From NCBI RefSeq assembly GCF_025612915.1, contig NC_069114.1, positions 2,108,001 through 2,172,000 on the forward strand: 64,000 bases of DNA, read 5' to 3'. The DNA is from Magallana angulata (taxonomy: Eukaryota > Mollusca > Bivalvia > Ostreida > Ostreidae). A program made the translations under genes and the position numbers. A model generated the notes under the pieces. The model was not told the DNA's origin. It saw nothing but the letters and a program-made list of their open reading frames with translations, and searched no databases. Shown piece by piece: positions 11,801 to 22,813 of this stretch. Each line of letters opens with the position of its first letter. Position 1 is the stretch's first letter.

Positions 11801-12736
11801 ATGCTACCGGTTCCTCTTCCTCTGTGGAATACGAAGAAAGTCCGCAGGCAACAGTGACTGAAACCAAAGCTGTTGAAGACGTTCCTGAAGTCGAAAATTT
11901 CGAGTGTGTTTCAAGATTTTTTTATTTACTATTTTTCATTTCACATTATTGGAATTTTTTGTTGAAAAAATATATTGTTTGGCACAAAGAATCGAAACGT
12001 TCTTCATTAATTGATTGTGAAAGATGAATTGTGCATATTTGACAAAATTAAACCCCTTATATAAAATACATACAAATGATTATAGTTCATAGAAAAAATG
12101 ATTTTTTAATGTTTAACTTTTGATACATGTATATATTTTATGATATTTTATTCGTACGTTTTAAAAAAAAAAATTGAAACATTTTTAGTGTTTGCGCCAT
12201 ATATCTGTTTTCTTTTTGTATTTTTAAAATAGCAATACCAATCAAATTGTAATACTTCCTTCTATGCACACTTCGGAAAAGGAATCAGAGTTGGGGACCA
12301 AGGCCTGCACTTTAAATGAACCCTCAATATCGGATTCTCGACCCAAGAAACGAAAGAAAATTTCAATTGATGAATTACAAAGAATGCAGTATGAGGTAAC
12401 ACAATAAATCAAATTCTTGCATAAAATATAAAAGGAATCAACAATTTTGTTAGTGGATTCAAAGAATATCAGAATAGTTTCCTACACAGATAAATACCGG
12501 CATGTTCTCAGCAGGTTTAATATTGATTTCATTTATTTAAGGTTTTATGTTGTCAAAAGACACACATCGGACTCAAGAATGTGAAGATTCAGAAGGACAT
12601 TGAGCGGTCAGAACTTGAAACTGAAAACTTGAGGCTGCGGAATGCCAAGTTAACCCATGAAATTGAGCTCTTAAAACAAAATCTTGCGCAAAATGAAAAT
12701 GCCTTGCTTGCATTGCAAGCTTTATCTGATGAGTAA
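8897..12736 (+). CDS. Harbinger Myb/SANT-like accessory protein, four exons
   Basis: Exons 8897-9296, 11777-11903, 12233-12395 and 12542-12736 join in frame (phases 1, 2, 0) to give about 294 residues. The start is ATG 8897 ([16 protein letters not shown]); an in-frame GTG lies just upstream. Residues ~10-80 form a Myb/SANT-like trihelix ([14 protein letters not shown] ... [10 protein letters not shown]), followed by a Pro-rich [19 protein letters not shown] motif typical of this family. Exon 3 carries a basic nuclear signal (RPKKRKK). Exon 4 is a charged coiled coil ([17 protein letters not shown]). In Harbinger elements this protein is known to bind the transposon ends and bring the transposase into the nucleus. 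The reading frame is intact, unlike the transposase. Exon 2's donor is the least certain junction. Intron 1 is swollen by an inserted TIR element. Confidence 0.75.
10355..11227. mobile_element. CRE-bearing TIR element (non-autonomous), copy 1
   Basis: The ends are inverted: CGCGCGGCTATGTTAAGGC at the left and its near reverse complement (GCCTTAACTTAGCCGCGCG) at the right, extending into GGCTG(C/T)CCGA. The 873-bp interior is non-coding and shared with 25606-26968. It has two internal inverted 'gctgggggaaacc'/'gaacccccagc' blocks and several TGACGTCA motifs (near 10417, 10436 and 11080). It sits in the first intron of the Harbinger accessory gene, so it is a nested insertion. Confidence 0.7.
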
Positions 12737-12860
12737 AAAAATCATGAATTAAATAAGTACACAGGTCATGTGTTAAAATGTAATTGTTTGTAGGTTTTTA
12801 TTTTTATTTGTTACGTTAGAAATATGTTCTTGTTATGAAGTTCCTGACTGCCCTGCCATC

Positions 12861-13292
12861 CTACGGTCCTTGATAATTTAATTGCCCAGCGGCATTATCC
12901 TGTTGAGGATTACCATCCTCCATCTCTTCCTTTAAACTCAGTGCAATGTTGTGTAGAATTGCAGAAGCGCCAATGATTCTACAGACTTTTGCGGGCTTCA
13001 TTTTAATCTCACTATGCCACATGAAATCTTCGTTTCCACCAACCAAACACCTTTTCGATCGTGTTGCGCGTGCGACAATGGGCCGAGTTATAGCCCTCCT
13101 GAGAGGCGTTCGATGGATGAAGATACGGTGTTAACAGAAATCCGGAACAAGCATACCCGCTGTCACATAGCAAATACCCATCGTCTACACCTCGATGATG
13201 ATTTTCGAGGTATGCGCTGACTTCTGACGCCCGAAAAATGTGGCTGTCATGCGTACTACCAGGCCAGTGGGCATCAACATTAATGAATTTCC
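12861..13292 (-). pseudogene. Harbinger transposase, last exon, frameshifted
   Basis: Read on the minus strand from an acceptor at 13293-13294, the exon begins [20 protein letters not shown], the Harbinger motif holding the second catalytic Asp. It runs through [20 protein letters not shown] to [14 protein letters not shown], which holds the catalytic Glu. The frame then shifts by one base near 13015-13040 and continues as [20 protein letters not shown] to a stop at 12861, the usual HARBI1-like C-terminus. The upstream exon(s) with the first Asp are missing. The copy is therefore broken twice and cannot encode a whole enzyme. Confidence 0.85.
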
Positions 13293-13341
13293 CTAAAGGA
13301 GAAAATACACAATCTAATATCTTACAAAGTCATTTTATAAT

Positions 13342-13342
<1 letters not shown>

Positions 13343-13372
<30 letters not shown>

Positions 13373-13386
13373 TTGTTTTTCCTCTA

Positions 13387-13429
<43 letters not shown>

Positions 13430-13449
13430 GCTTTGTTTCTTTTTCACTA

Positions 13450-13492
<43 letters not shown>

Positions 13493-13959
13493 GCTTTGTT
13501 TCTTTTCCCCTATTATTATTATTTTTTTTTTCTTTGACGTTTTCTCAAAAAGGCTTTAGCCGATTTTCATGAAACTTTCAGATCTCACTGAGCACAAAAT
13601 TTGTAAGAAATTTATCGATCAAATTTTTGGTCGTCACTTCCGGTCCCGAGATATTAAAGATTTTATGTTTTTACTTGTTCACGCGTTTTCTCAAAAAGTA
13701 TCAAAGATAAAACTTTCAAATTTTCAGTGGTGGTAGAGAGTCGTTAGCCGCAGTGTCTCTCACATATCCGAACGTCTGCCGTCACTTCCGGTCGTCACTG
13801 GAAGGAAATGAATAACCTTAATTTTTCAATTTTTTGGATTTGAATTTTTTTTATTTTTTCATTCGATAAAGACGCTCTCAAAACTTCAGAATATGAAATT
13901 TGTTTTAAAATCAATCCACGCATTCTTGAGATTTTGGACTCCAAAGTTCTGAAGCGAGG
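13343..13959 (+). repeat. Helitron-like element with triple 5' hairpin, second body type
   Basis: Three GGTCTTCCG hairpins occur at 13343-13371, 13392-13420 and 13455-13483, separated by TTATTGTTATTGCTTTG-like spacers. A TTATTATT-T(n) tract follows, then a ~430-bp body ('ttttctcaaaaaggcttta', 'gtcacttccggtc') shared with 16712-17170. The first hairpin has the loop sequence reversed relative to the other two (TTGGAAA against TTTCCAA), so it is inverted. No 3' hairpin/CTAG is present; the body runs into the tRNA-headed repeat at 13960. Confidence 0.65.
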
Positions 13960-14475
13960 GTCCGCGTAGCTCAGTCGTTAGAGTGGTGGACTTGTGCCCA
14001 GGCGACCCGGGTTCAGTCCCTGAGTGCCGAATCTTTTTTCTCTCTTATTTGTGTTTTGATTAATGGTTTTATTTTTAAAATGATGGATTTGAATGTTTTC
14101 CGTTTTATTTTTGTCATAGATAAAAAAAAAAAATAGCGGCTTTTTCTCAGTACAAATATAGAGCAAATTCTGTCAGCAGCTCTCTAAATTCCGACGCTCG
14201 TCGCATTGCCGACATCAAAGACAGGCCGCCGAAGTGCCCCTGCAGTTCGACCGCATTAGTGTTCGTTGGGTCGCTTTGCCGGCATCAAAGAAATGCCGCC
14301 ATCTCCACTGTATGCACACAACATTTAGCAATGCACCCACGTTATTCTACTCGGCTTAAAAAGGAGGACTGCTTAGTATTTAATCCCATATATAGATGCA
14401 CACATGCATGTATACATGCGTTTATTGACATAGTTTGCTTATATATTGATTTCCTGAACATTATAAAACACTATG

Positions 14476-14514
<39 letters not shown>

Positions 14515-15660
14515 ACAAATGTTTTACCATTTGAATAAGAACTAGTACAGGTAACATTTTTTATCAAAGATGGTGGACTTTTTCCTTTTTTTGTGCATGT
14601 CTACATACTGATACAAATCTGTTGCCTGTCGGGATTAAGAAAAACCTCCGAAGTTTATACACGTAACTATACAAACAAACGGGTGACTGCGACAAGGTTT
14701 AAAAACTGACCACCCGTTTATGAGTATTTGAGCCTAAGAATATATAGATGTAAAAAAAAAAATCAACAGTTACATCTTTCAAACAACGCTTATACATTGT
14801 TCTAACATATGTATTTTATTTAGAAATTGTGTAATATGTGATATTTAGAATTTAATATTCTACGTTTAATATAGAAGTCACCGACCGACCCCCCCCCCTC
14901 CCAATTCATAAAATCATTTAGTTTTTCTGGCCCGATTTTACTTGATCTTTGATCTTGGGCCTTTAATTTCAACTAAATACCATTCTAGATTACTGTACTA
15001 ATTACCAGACCAATTCGTTCATTAATAACAGAGTTATGAAGGTTTTGGCATTTGAGTTTCAATTGTCGTGTTTGACATGTACTTTAAAAAAAAATTCTAA
15101 CTCCCAAGCCCTTCACTCAATCCTAATGAAAATTCGTGAAAATGGACCTCGGACCCCATTCTGTTTGTCTGTGAAATATGCAGCGGATTGAACAATTAAG
15201 ACTAAATTCCTGAATTAAACGGCGCTTAATGCCTATACGTGGAAATTAAATTTACACAGTACACCCACCGACCCCCCCCCCTTTCGTTTTCACAAAATCA
15301 TTTAGTTTTTCTGGCCTGATTTTACTGGATCTGTCATCTTGAACCTTTTTTTTCAACCTACTTCAAGTCTAGATTACTGTACTAATGACCAGACCTATTC
15401 GTTCATTTTTAAGAAAGATATGAATTTTTTGGCATTCGAGTTTTGATTGGCTTGCTGGACATGTACTGTAGAAAAAAATTCTAACTCCCGAGCCCCTTAC
15501 TCAATCCTAATGAAATTTTGTGTACATGTACCTCGGACCCAATTCTTATTTTCTGCCAAATATGCAGCGGATTGAACAATTAAGAAGAAATTCCTGAGAT
15601 CAAACGGCGACTATAGCCTGTACGGGGACTTAAAATTTACACAGTACAAGGGATGTAAGC
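13960..15660 (+). repeat. Long repeat with tRNA-like head, copy 1
   Basis: 13960-14030 resembles a tRNA gene: an A-box-like 'tagctcagtcgttagagtgg' and a B-box-like 'gggttcagtccc'. B box and acceptor pairing are imperfect, so this is a Pol III promoter relic and not a functional tRNA. The sequence downstream matches 62594-64000 in the same orientation, including 'gccgccgaagtgcccctgca', a (CT)n run (14480-14511) and 'ggtggactttttcc'. 14880-15235 and 15250-15605 are an internal ~365-bp tandem duplication ('accgaccccccccc', 'tttagtttttctggcc'). It is larger than a normal SINE and may be a SINE head joined to another element. Confidence 0.6.
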
Positions 15661-16371
15661 AGCCGCGTATTATTTCTGTTGCATGTATATTTCTTGGTTT
15701 CTGTTTAGTCTGTATCTACGATAGCGTGTGAACTACTTATGAATGTTAGAACTGTGGAAATTACTGTCATCAAATTGTTACTGATTTCGTTATTTCTACA
15801 TTTATAAAGATTTTATCAATCCTGCTGAAATAAAACAGTCAAACATAATAGTAAACGACACGAAAAAACATTCTCAACACTGAAATACATGGGTAAAATG
15901 CATCAGTCATTGTTTAAGGACCTCCCCTAATTGTTGTTAACCGAATCCGAGATCCACACCTCAAAATTCTATTTTCGATTTATTAAGACGAAAATCAAGC
16001 TCGGGTCTTTTTACCCCCCTCCGGACACAAACACGCATCAATATTTCAAATGATACCAAACCTGAATAGTCAGACATCTTACACGTTGTTTTTCATCTCA
16101 TACAAAAACTCAGCTCCTCTGCCGGGCGGAAACGCCCAAAATTCAAAGACAAATTCGGGAATTATTTAGCGTCAGCCATGTTTTGAGACACCTGCAAAGG
16201 CTGTGTGTTCTATTCTCGCCGGAGCCAAGATTTGTTCTTTCTCTATTTCTTTCTCTCCTTTTTATTTAATTTTCTAACTAAACTATTCAACATAAAAGGG
16301 TTGTTGGATTGTAGTACAAGTTGAAAACCACTCTTCAATTTAGATTTAGACAAAAACAGTCTTTTATTATT
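15661..16371. other. Unassigned spacer
   Basis: No gene recognised. A weak B-box-like 'gtgttctattctcgccggag' near 16205 followed by a T/C-rich tail (16230-16270) looks like the end of a decayed tRNA-derived SINE. Confidence 0.3.
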
Positions 16372-16711
16372 AGGGTCTTCCGTCTTCAGCGGAAGACCCT
16401 TCTATTCATATTGTTATTAGGGTCTTCCGTTTACAAAGGCCTACCCTCTTTTTTTTCTTCGGTTTCTTTTTATTACAGGTCATTAGACCTGTTATTAGGT
16501 CAAAAGACTTCTTATTTAATATGAAATAAAATGGGGCTGGTCCTTTAAATAAGGAATCCAACGGGGTGTGTAATCCTTCATCCATCGCTCTTTTAGATCA
16601 CATCTGCATTTCCTGATATGATTTGTTGATGAAGATAAAAAGCAAGGTCATTTCCTCTTCTAAAAATCGGACGGAAGACGTCCTCGTTGCTCGCAACGAG
16701 ATCATGTCTAG
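16372..16711 (+). repeat. Short Helitron-like element (~340 bp), both ends present
   Basis: It begins with hairpin AGGGTCTTCC...GGAAGACCCT (16372-16400) and a second degraded hairpin (16419-16447). It contains one 'atggggctggtcc' core fragment. It ends with 'cggacggaagacg', hairpin CTCGTTGCTCGCAACGAG (16683-16700) and CTAG (16708-16711). The last ~90 bp match the end of the element at 1-1808. It is an internally deleted derivative of that family. Confidence 0.65.
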
Positions 16712-17170
16712 TTTTTATTGGGTTTTTTTTTCTGTCACGTTTTCTCAAAAATGCTTCAGCCAATTTTCATGAAATTTTCAGATCTTATTCATGACAAAAT
16801 TTGTAAGAAAAGTACACGGGCTTTTTTTGATCGTCACTTCCAGTACTGAGATATTAAAGATTTTACGTTTTTGCTTGTTCACGATTTTTCTCAAAAAGTA
16901 TTTACGATAGAAACTACAAATTTTCAGAGAAGGTAGAGAGTGAACGGCCGCAGTGCCCTTCGCATATCCGAACGTCCGCCGTCACTTCCGGTCGTCACCG
17001 GAAGGAAATGAAAAACCTTAATTTTTCAAATTTTTAGATTTGAATTTTATTTATGTTTTTATTCGATAGAGACGCTTAAAACACTTCAGAATATGAAATT
17101 CGTGTTAAAATCGATCCAGGCATTCCCGAGATTTTGAGTTCAAAATTTCTGAAGCGAGAGTCCGCGTAGC
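16712..17170 (+). repeat. Helitron-like body of the 13.5-kb type, joined to a CTAG end
   Basis: Directly after the CTAG at 16711 comes a T-rich tract and a body homologous to 13525-13970 ('ttttctcaaaaatgcttcag', 'gtcacttccggtcgtcac'). Homology ends at 'gtccgcgtagc', exactly where the tRNA-like head begins in the 13.96-kb copy; here unrelated sequence follows. Confidence 0.6.
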
Positions 17171-17460
17171 GCTCCATTCCAAGCAATCTTTGCTATAAAA
17201 ATCTTGGAAGCTGCAACCAATCACAGCTCTCAGTCCTTCCAAGATACCATCAAGAATTGACCAATCAGAACGCTAGCCTCTTCCAAGATTGAAGGCTAGA
17301 GTCTGACGTCAGTGACCCCATTCTCCGCAAGCGAGAGACAGTGACAGTCGGCGATCAGAAGGTCCTCAGGCCAATTTACCTATGTAATTGCAATATCGAT
17401 CACTTCCAACTATACATAGATATGCAGATTGACCTTTTATTTAGGTAAGTGTGCAAAACT
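17171..17460 (+). promoter_or_regulatory. Promoter-like region with possible first exon
   Basis: Within ~170 bp there are a TATAAAA (17202), two CCAAT boxes ('ccaatcacagc' near 17218, 'accaatcagaac' near 17259) and a consensus CRE (TGACGTCA near 17303). A locally GC-richer stretch ('ccgcaagcgagagacagtga') follows, then 'tttatttag' with a strong donor GTAAGT at 17444. These are typical Pol II promoter elements. It could drive the gene whose first recognised exon is at 23207, 5.8 kb away across the satellite, or a lost paralogue. No transcript evidence. Confidence 0.35.
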
Positions 17461-18769
17461 TGCGTAAAAATTGCATAAATTTGCACCCCGATCGTGATCA
17501 GACTGATCGTCAATTTTGTGTAAAATTCCCACGGTATACATCGTTGTATTTTGCGTGAATTTAGAATTAAAATGGTTGGAAAGCGTATAAAAATGGTATT
17601 TTATGTAATGTTATTAAAAATGTACCTGTACTATGCCAATCCATGTTCTTAAACTAGTTTAAATTGAGAGACATCACTACTATAAAGTCGCGAAGAATTA
17701 ACTTTCAAATTTCCGATTTAGCGATAAATAGTTCTGTATTTGTTTGTTGTAACAATATCTATAATGTTAAAACTATTAAATTTGTACCAGAGTAACATTC
17801 ATTATCTCCTAATTATGCAATTAGAACCTAAAATCTTTGAAAATCAATTGGAATACACGAGGTCCCCTGAGTTCTAGATCCCCGATAAATCGCTCTCCCA
17901 TGTCTGTGATCGTATCCTTTAAAAATCATTTAATTCTTTCGTAAATTGATATTTATGGAATATGATTGATAACATTATGGCAAACTAATTATTATTAACA
18001 GCTTTCTGATTTTTATTACACATCGGACCCCAACTTATTCCATTGGCGACGTTCTGCGTTTCTAGATCCCTACTCCCCCGCCGCCTTCGCACAGCAGTCG
18101 TCTGCGTCGGCTCTCTTTGATGTTTTCCCGCCGTTTTACACGACTAGATCTGCATCTATTATCTCGAATTTGGATAAACAATTCGGTTTTTTTAAATGTT
18201 AATAATGATTTATTGCTTTGAATTTATTATTTAATTGTTTGCATAGTAATTTTTACACAAATATTTGGACATGCACCAATATACATGTAGAAGTGAAAAA
18301 ACCCCAGTGGTTTAATGTATTTGTATGAATAACTAAATCCTTTTATTCTTGCACGAATAACTGAATAACCTGTTTGTATGTTTAAATATTTATATAGTAC
18401 AAATACTATTTGAGTCTTATAAGTTGTTCCAATTTTACATCCCTGCTGCTTAATTTTTTACATAAGAAAGACACAGTAAGTAAATCATTTATCTACCATT
18501 AAACAAAATCTATCAAGTTTAATGTGTTTTGAATTACCGGTAGTAAAATCTTGGATAATTAAATGAGTTCTCGCACAGTTTAGTGTGCTGACAAATATTA
18601 ATTAAGGTGTGACAAGTTATACAGAAAAGAAATTGTATGTTTCTAAATAGTTCAGTTCAGTTTATTATCACTCAAATACCATATGGATATGAATATATAT
18701 TGATGATAGATGTAAATTATTAATTTCATGTGCCCACTGGGTGTAATTTCAAAATAACGCCATAATAAA
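17461..18769. other. AT-rich, no gene seen
   Basis: No coding segment or recognised repeat. A short GC-rich stretch at 18070-18140 ('ccgccgccttcgcacagcag') stands out from the surroundings but has no open frame of note. Confidence 0.4.
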
Positions 18770-21625
18770 AATTATGGGTTCTCTCATAGGGGAGTAATTT
18801 CTTAATAAGACCATTTCTTTTTTAATTAATGCTTATACATGTAACTGCTTTGCATTAATGTCCACAAGGATAAATTAGGGGCCAAATATTGATCCCAAAA
18901 GATTTAAGGGCTTTCTTAAGTGTTGTACTTTGCTGATTTTTGAACGACATAATAAAAATTTTGGGGTTCCCTCAGGGGGGTGTATTTTCTTAATCAGACC
19001 ATTTCTCTTTTAATTAATGCTTATAACTGCTTTGCATTAATGTCCACAAGGATAAACTAGGGGCCAAATATTGATCCCAAAAGATTTAGGGGCTTTCTTA
19101 AGTGTTGTACTTTACTGATTTTTGAACGACATAATAAAATTAGGGGTTCCCTCAGGGGGGTGTATTTTCTTAATCAGACCATTTCTCTTTTAATTAATGC
19201 TTATAACTGCTTTGCATTAATGTCCACAAGGATAAATTAGGGTCCAAATATTGATCCCAAAAGATTTAAGGGCTTTCTTAAGTGTTGTACTTTGCTGATT
19301 TTTGAACGACATAATAAAAATTTTGGGGTTCCCTCAGGGGGGTGTATTTTCTTAATCAGACCATTTCTCTTTTAATTAATGCTTATAACTGCTTTGCATT
19401 AATGTCCACAAGGATAAATTAGGGGCCAAATATTGATCCCAAAAGATTTAGGGGCTTTCTTAAGTGTTGTACTTTACGGATTTTTGAACGACATGATAAA
19501 AATTTGGGGTTCCCTCAGGGGGGTGTATTTTCTTAATCAGACTATTTCTCTTTTAATTAATGCTTATAACTGCTTTGCATTAATGTCCACAAGGATAAAT
19601 TAGGGGCCAAATATTGATCCCAAAAGATTTAGGGGCTTTCTTAAGTGTTGTACTTTACTGATTTTTGAACGACATGATAAAAATTATGGGTTCTCTCATG
19701 GGGGTGTATTTTCTTAATCAGACCATTTCTCTTTTAATTAATGCTTATAACTGCTTTGCATTAATGTCCACAAGGATAAACTAGGGGCCAAATATTGATC
19801 CCAACAGATTTAAGGGCTTTCTTAAGTGTTGTACTTTGCTGATTTTTGAACGACATAATAAAAATTTGGGGTTCCCTCAGGGGGGTGTATTTTCTTAATC
19901 AGACCATTTCTCTTTTAATTAATGCTTATAACTGCTTTGCATTAATGTCCACAAGGATAAATTAGGGGCCAAATATTGATCCCAAAAGATTTAGGGGCTT
20001 TCTTAAGTGTTGTACTTTACTGATTTTTGAACGACATGATAAAAATTTGGGGTTCTCTCATGGGGGTGTATTTTCTTAATCAGACCATTTCTCTTTTAAT
20101 TAATGCTTATAACTGCTTTGCATTAATGTCCACAAGGATAAACTAGGGGCCAAATATTGATCCCAACAGATTTAAGGGCTTTCTTAAGTGTTGTACTTTG
20201 CTGATTTTTGAACGACATAATAAAAATTTGGGGTTCCCTCAGGGGGGTGTATTTTCTTAATCAGACCATTTCTCTTTTAATTAATGCTTAAAACTGCTTT
20301 GCATTAATGTCCACAAGGATAAATTAGGGGCCAAATATTGATCCCAAAAGATTTAGGGGCTTTCTTAAGTGTTGTACTTTACGGATTTTTGAACGACATG
20401 ATAAAAATTTGGGGTTCCCTCATGGGGGTGTATTTTCTTAATCAGACTATTTCTCTTTTAATTAATGCTTAAAACTGCTTTGCATTAATGTCCACAAGGA
20501 TAAACTAGGGGCCAAATATTGATCCCAACAGATTTAAGGGCTTTCTTAAGTGTTGTACTTTGCTGATTTTTGAACGACATAATAAAAATTAGGGGTTCCC
20601 TCAGGGGGCTGTATTTTCTTAATCAGACCATTTCTCTTTTAATTAATGCTTATAACTGCTTTGCATTAATGTCCACAAGGATAAATTAGGGTCCAAATAT
20701 TGATCCCAAAAGATTTAGGGGCTGTCTTAAGTGTTGTACTTTACTGATTTTTGAACGACATGATAAAAATTAGGGGTTCTCTCATGGGGGTGTATTTTCT
20801 TAATCAGACCATTTCTCTTTTAATTAATGCTGATTATTTCTTTGCATTAATGTCCACAAGGATAAATTAGGGGCCAAATATTGATCCCAAAAGATTTAGG
20901 GGCTTTCTTAAGTGTTGTACTTTACTGATTTTTGAACGACATGATAAAAATTAGGGGTTCTCTCATGGGGGTGTATTTTCTTAATCAGACCATTTCTCTT
21001 TTAAATAATGCTGATTATTTCTTTGCATTAATGTCCACAAGGATAAATTAGGGTCCAAATATTGATCCCAAAAGATTTAGGGGCTTTCTTAAGTGTTGTA
21101 CTTTACTGATTTTTGAATGTCATGATAAAAATTAGGGGTTCCCTCAGGGGGGTGTATTTTCTTAATCAGACCATTTCTCTTTTAATTAATGCTTATAACT
21201 GCTTTGCATTAATGTCCACAAGGATAAATTAGGGGCCAAATATTGATCCCAAAAGATTTAGGGGCTTTCTTAAGTGTTGTACTTTACTGATTTTTGAATG
21301 TCATGATAAAAATTTGGGGTTCCCTCATGGGGGTGTATTTTCTTAATCAGACCATTTCTCTTTTAATTAATGCTTATAACTGCTTTGCATTAATGTCCAC
21401 AAGGATAAATTAGGGGCCAGATATTGATCCCAAAAGATTTAAGGGCTTTCTAAAGTGTTGTACTTTACTGATTTTTGAATGTCATGATAAAAATTTGGGG
21501 TTCCCTCATGGGGGTGTATTTTCTTAATCAGACCATTTCTCTTTTAATTAATGCTTATGATTGCTTTGCATTAATGTCCACAAGGATAAATTAGGGGCCA
21601 AATATTGATCCCAAAAGATAAGTCT
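18770..21625 (+). repeat. Satellite array, 16 units of ~181 bp, partly dimeric
   Basis: Unit starts ('ggggttccctcagggg' or 'gggttctctcatggggg') recur near 18776, 18962, 19142, 19325, 19506, 19687, 19868, 20050, 20231, 20411, 20592, 20774, 20954, 21136, 21317 and 21498. Each unit contains 'taatgtccacaaggataaa', 'aaatattgatccca' and 'tttcttaagtgttgtacttt'. The first and last units are the most diverged, as expected for array edges. Units 5-11 alternate between two variants. There is no coding potential. Tandem repeats of 160-180 bp are known both as satellites and inside Helitron-like elements of bivalves, but no hairpin ends flank this array. Confidence 0.9.
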
Positions 21626-21709
21626 TGTACTTTACTGATTTGTATAATGGTCAGTTGAAAGATAGAATGCAAATATATGTACTGATAATAATAATGTGTT
21701 TTTTTATTA

Positions 21710-21930
21710 GGTGAACTTTTTTGAGTTGATTGCCTCCCTTCACAGCAAGACAGGATACATGTAGGTCCCCCTATATATTCAGATTGCTGATCAGGAAGAG
21801 GGAGAGAAGCAGGAGGAATTAGAATAAGAAGAGGATGACAGAGGATTTGGAGGTGTAGAAGATTTCAGATTTTGGAATCCCACTCATAGAAATCCCTACC
21901 TCATCTACTAAGCAACACTCTTCAGGTATA
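21710..21930 (+). pseudogene. Decayed copy of the acidic exon of the main gene
   Basis: After an acceptor-like 'tttattag', the segment starts GTGAACTTTTTTGAGT, matching GTGAACTCCTTGGAGT at 31363. It goes on through 'cagcaagacagg', 'gaagagggagagaagcagga', 'gaagaggatgacagaggatt' and 'catctactaagcaacactct', which correspond in order to exon 31363-31794. It contains in-frame stops (for example GAATTAGAATAAG) and has lost the three 66-bp repeats. A second, mostly lost copy of the gene therefore once lay upstream in the same orientation. Confidence 0.75.
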
Positions 21931-22500
21931 TGTCTTATATTTTAGGTTATATATACAACTAAAGTACACTATTGAAGGAGTCAGAAAGAATCCAGTTTAC
22001 CGAGAGCATGTCTTATTCCTGAGGCAAATTAGTCTGTTCACTGCGATTAAATAAATTGAATTTCTCTCATATTGTTAAAAATATGTAGACTGAGGTATAT
22101 GATAATGAGTTCTGATTTCAGAACGTGATTTGAAAGATTGCAATTTAATGCTACTTTACACCAAAGAGCAGTACTGTAATATATCTTAAATGATTTTGGA
22201 AATAAAAACTTTTGTAATAATTTTACTTGACAATGTTATTCAAAAAATAAGGAGCTTTTAGGTGCATCAAGATTTTGTCTGTAATAAGTTATTTTTGCTG
22301 AAAATACTGTAGTGAAATATTATGTTTGTAAGATAAGTTAGAGTAGAAGAAATCTAAGAGTTTTGTAGGTTGAGAAATAAGTTGTTTACATAATGAATGT
22401 TAAGTACCTCACTACACCGAGACTTATCATGTTTAAGAGACTATGTCATAAGATAGCGTTTAAATGTTTTGTTTAAATTGTTTTTATTGAAAGATTGTGT
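21931..22500. other. AT-rich spacer, no gene seen
   Basis: No further exon of the decayed paralogue can be recognised. 22405-22480 ('cctcactacaccgagactt') matches 27425 ('cctcactacacctagactt') and belongs to a dispersed repeat. Confidence 0.35.
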
Positions 22501-22812
22501 TGACTATCACCATAGCTCAGCGGTTAAATTAGCGGGCTTGTGAACCACAGATCATAAGTTTGAATCTACCTCGGGTTTACTATCAAAATCAAACAATATT
22601 CTGCTGATTTGAGAAACTATTTCCAGGTGTAGTGAGCCACCTTAAATGTACAGCTTGTTAACAAATTTACTTGGATGAGAACTTGGTTAGTAAAATGTTC
22701 AAATACTTTGAGGCTTGAAAGGCTTCTCAGAAGTTTTGATCACATGCAAAGCATATGCAATAGAGTACAATACAGTTGTGTCAGGTATGCAATGTGGCCC
22801 ATGGGCCTCTTG
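22500..22812 (+). repeat. tRNA-derived SINE-like repeat
   Basis: An A-box-like 'atagctcagcggttaaatta' and a degraded B-box 'aagtttgaatctac' (22514-22570) form a tRNA-like head. An unrelated body follows, ending near 'ggcccatgggcctcttgttt' at 22796-22815. A related fragment lies at 27425-27612. It is too degraded to be a tRNA gene. Confidence 0.5.
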
Positions 22813-22813
22813 T

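Larger units (their letters stand above)
8690..13292. mobile_element. Harbinger (PIF/Harbinger) DNA transposon, right end lost
   Basis: Harbinger transposons carry two genes, a Myb/SANT-like DNA-binding protein and a DDE transposase. Both are recognisable here in convergent orientation: the accessory gene at 8897-12736 (+) and the last exon of the transposase at 12861-13292 (-). The left end probably begins near 8690 ('ggttgcacgaacgtcagtta'), just upstream of the accessory gene. On the right, the rest of the transposase should lie beyond 13292, but a Helitron-like element starts at 13343 and no more transposase is visible. The element is incomplete and probably immobile. I could not define the terminal inverted repeats. 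Confidence 0.75.

Noticed and set aside
13960-14030. Functional tRNA gene
   Set aside because: The A box is good but the B box and stem pairing are imperfect, and the same head recurs at 62594 attached to the same long repeat body. A tRNA-derived repeat explains it.
18770-21625. CRISPR-like array
   Set aside because: There are no unique spacers between short repeats; whole 181-bp units are homologous, so this is a satellite in a eukaryotic context.
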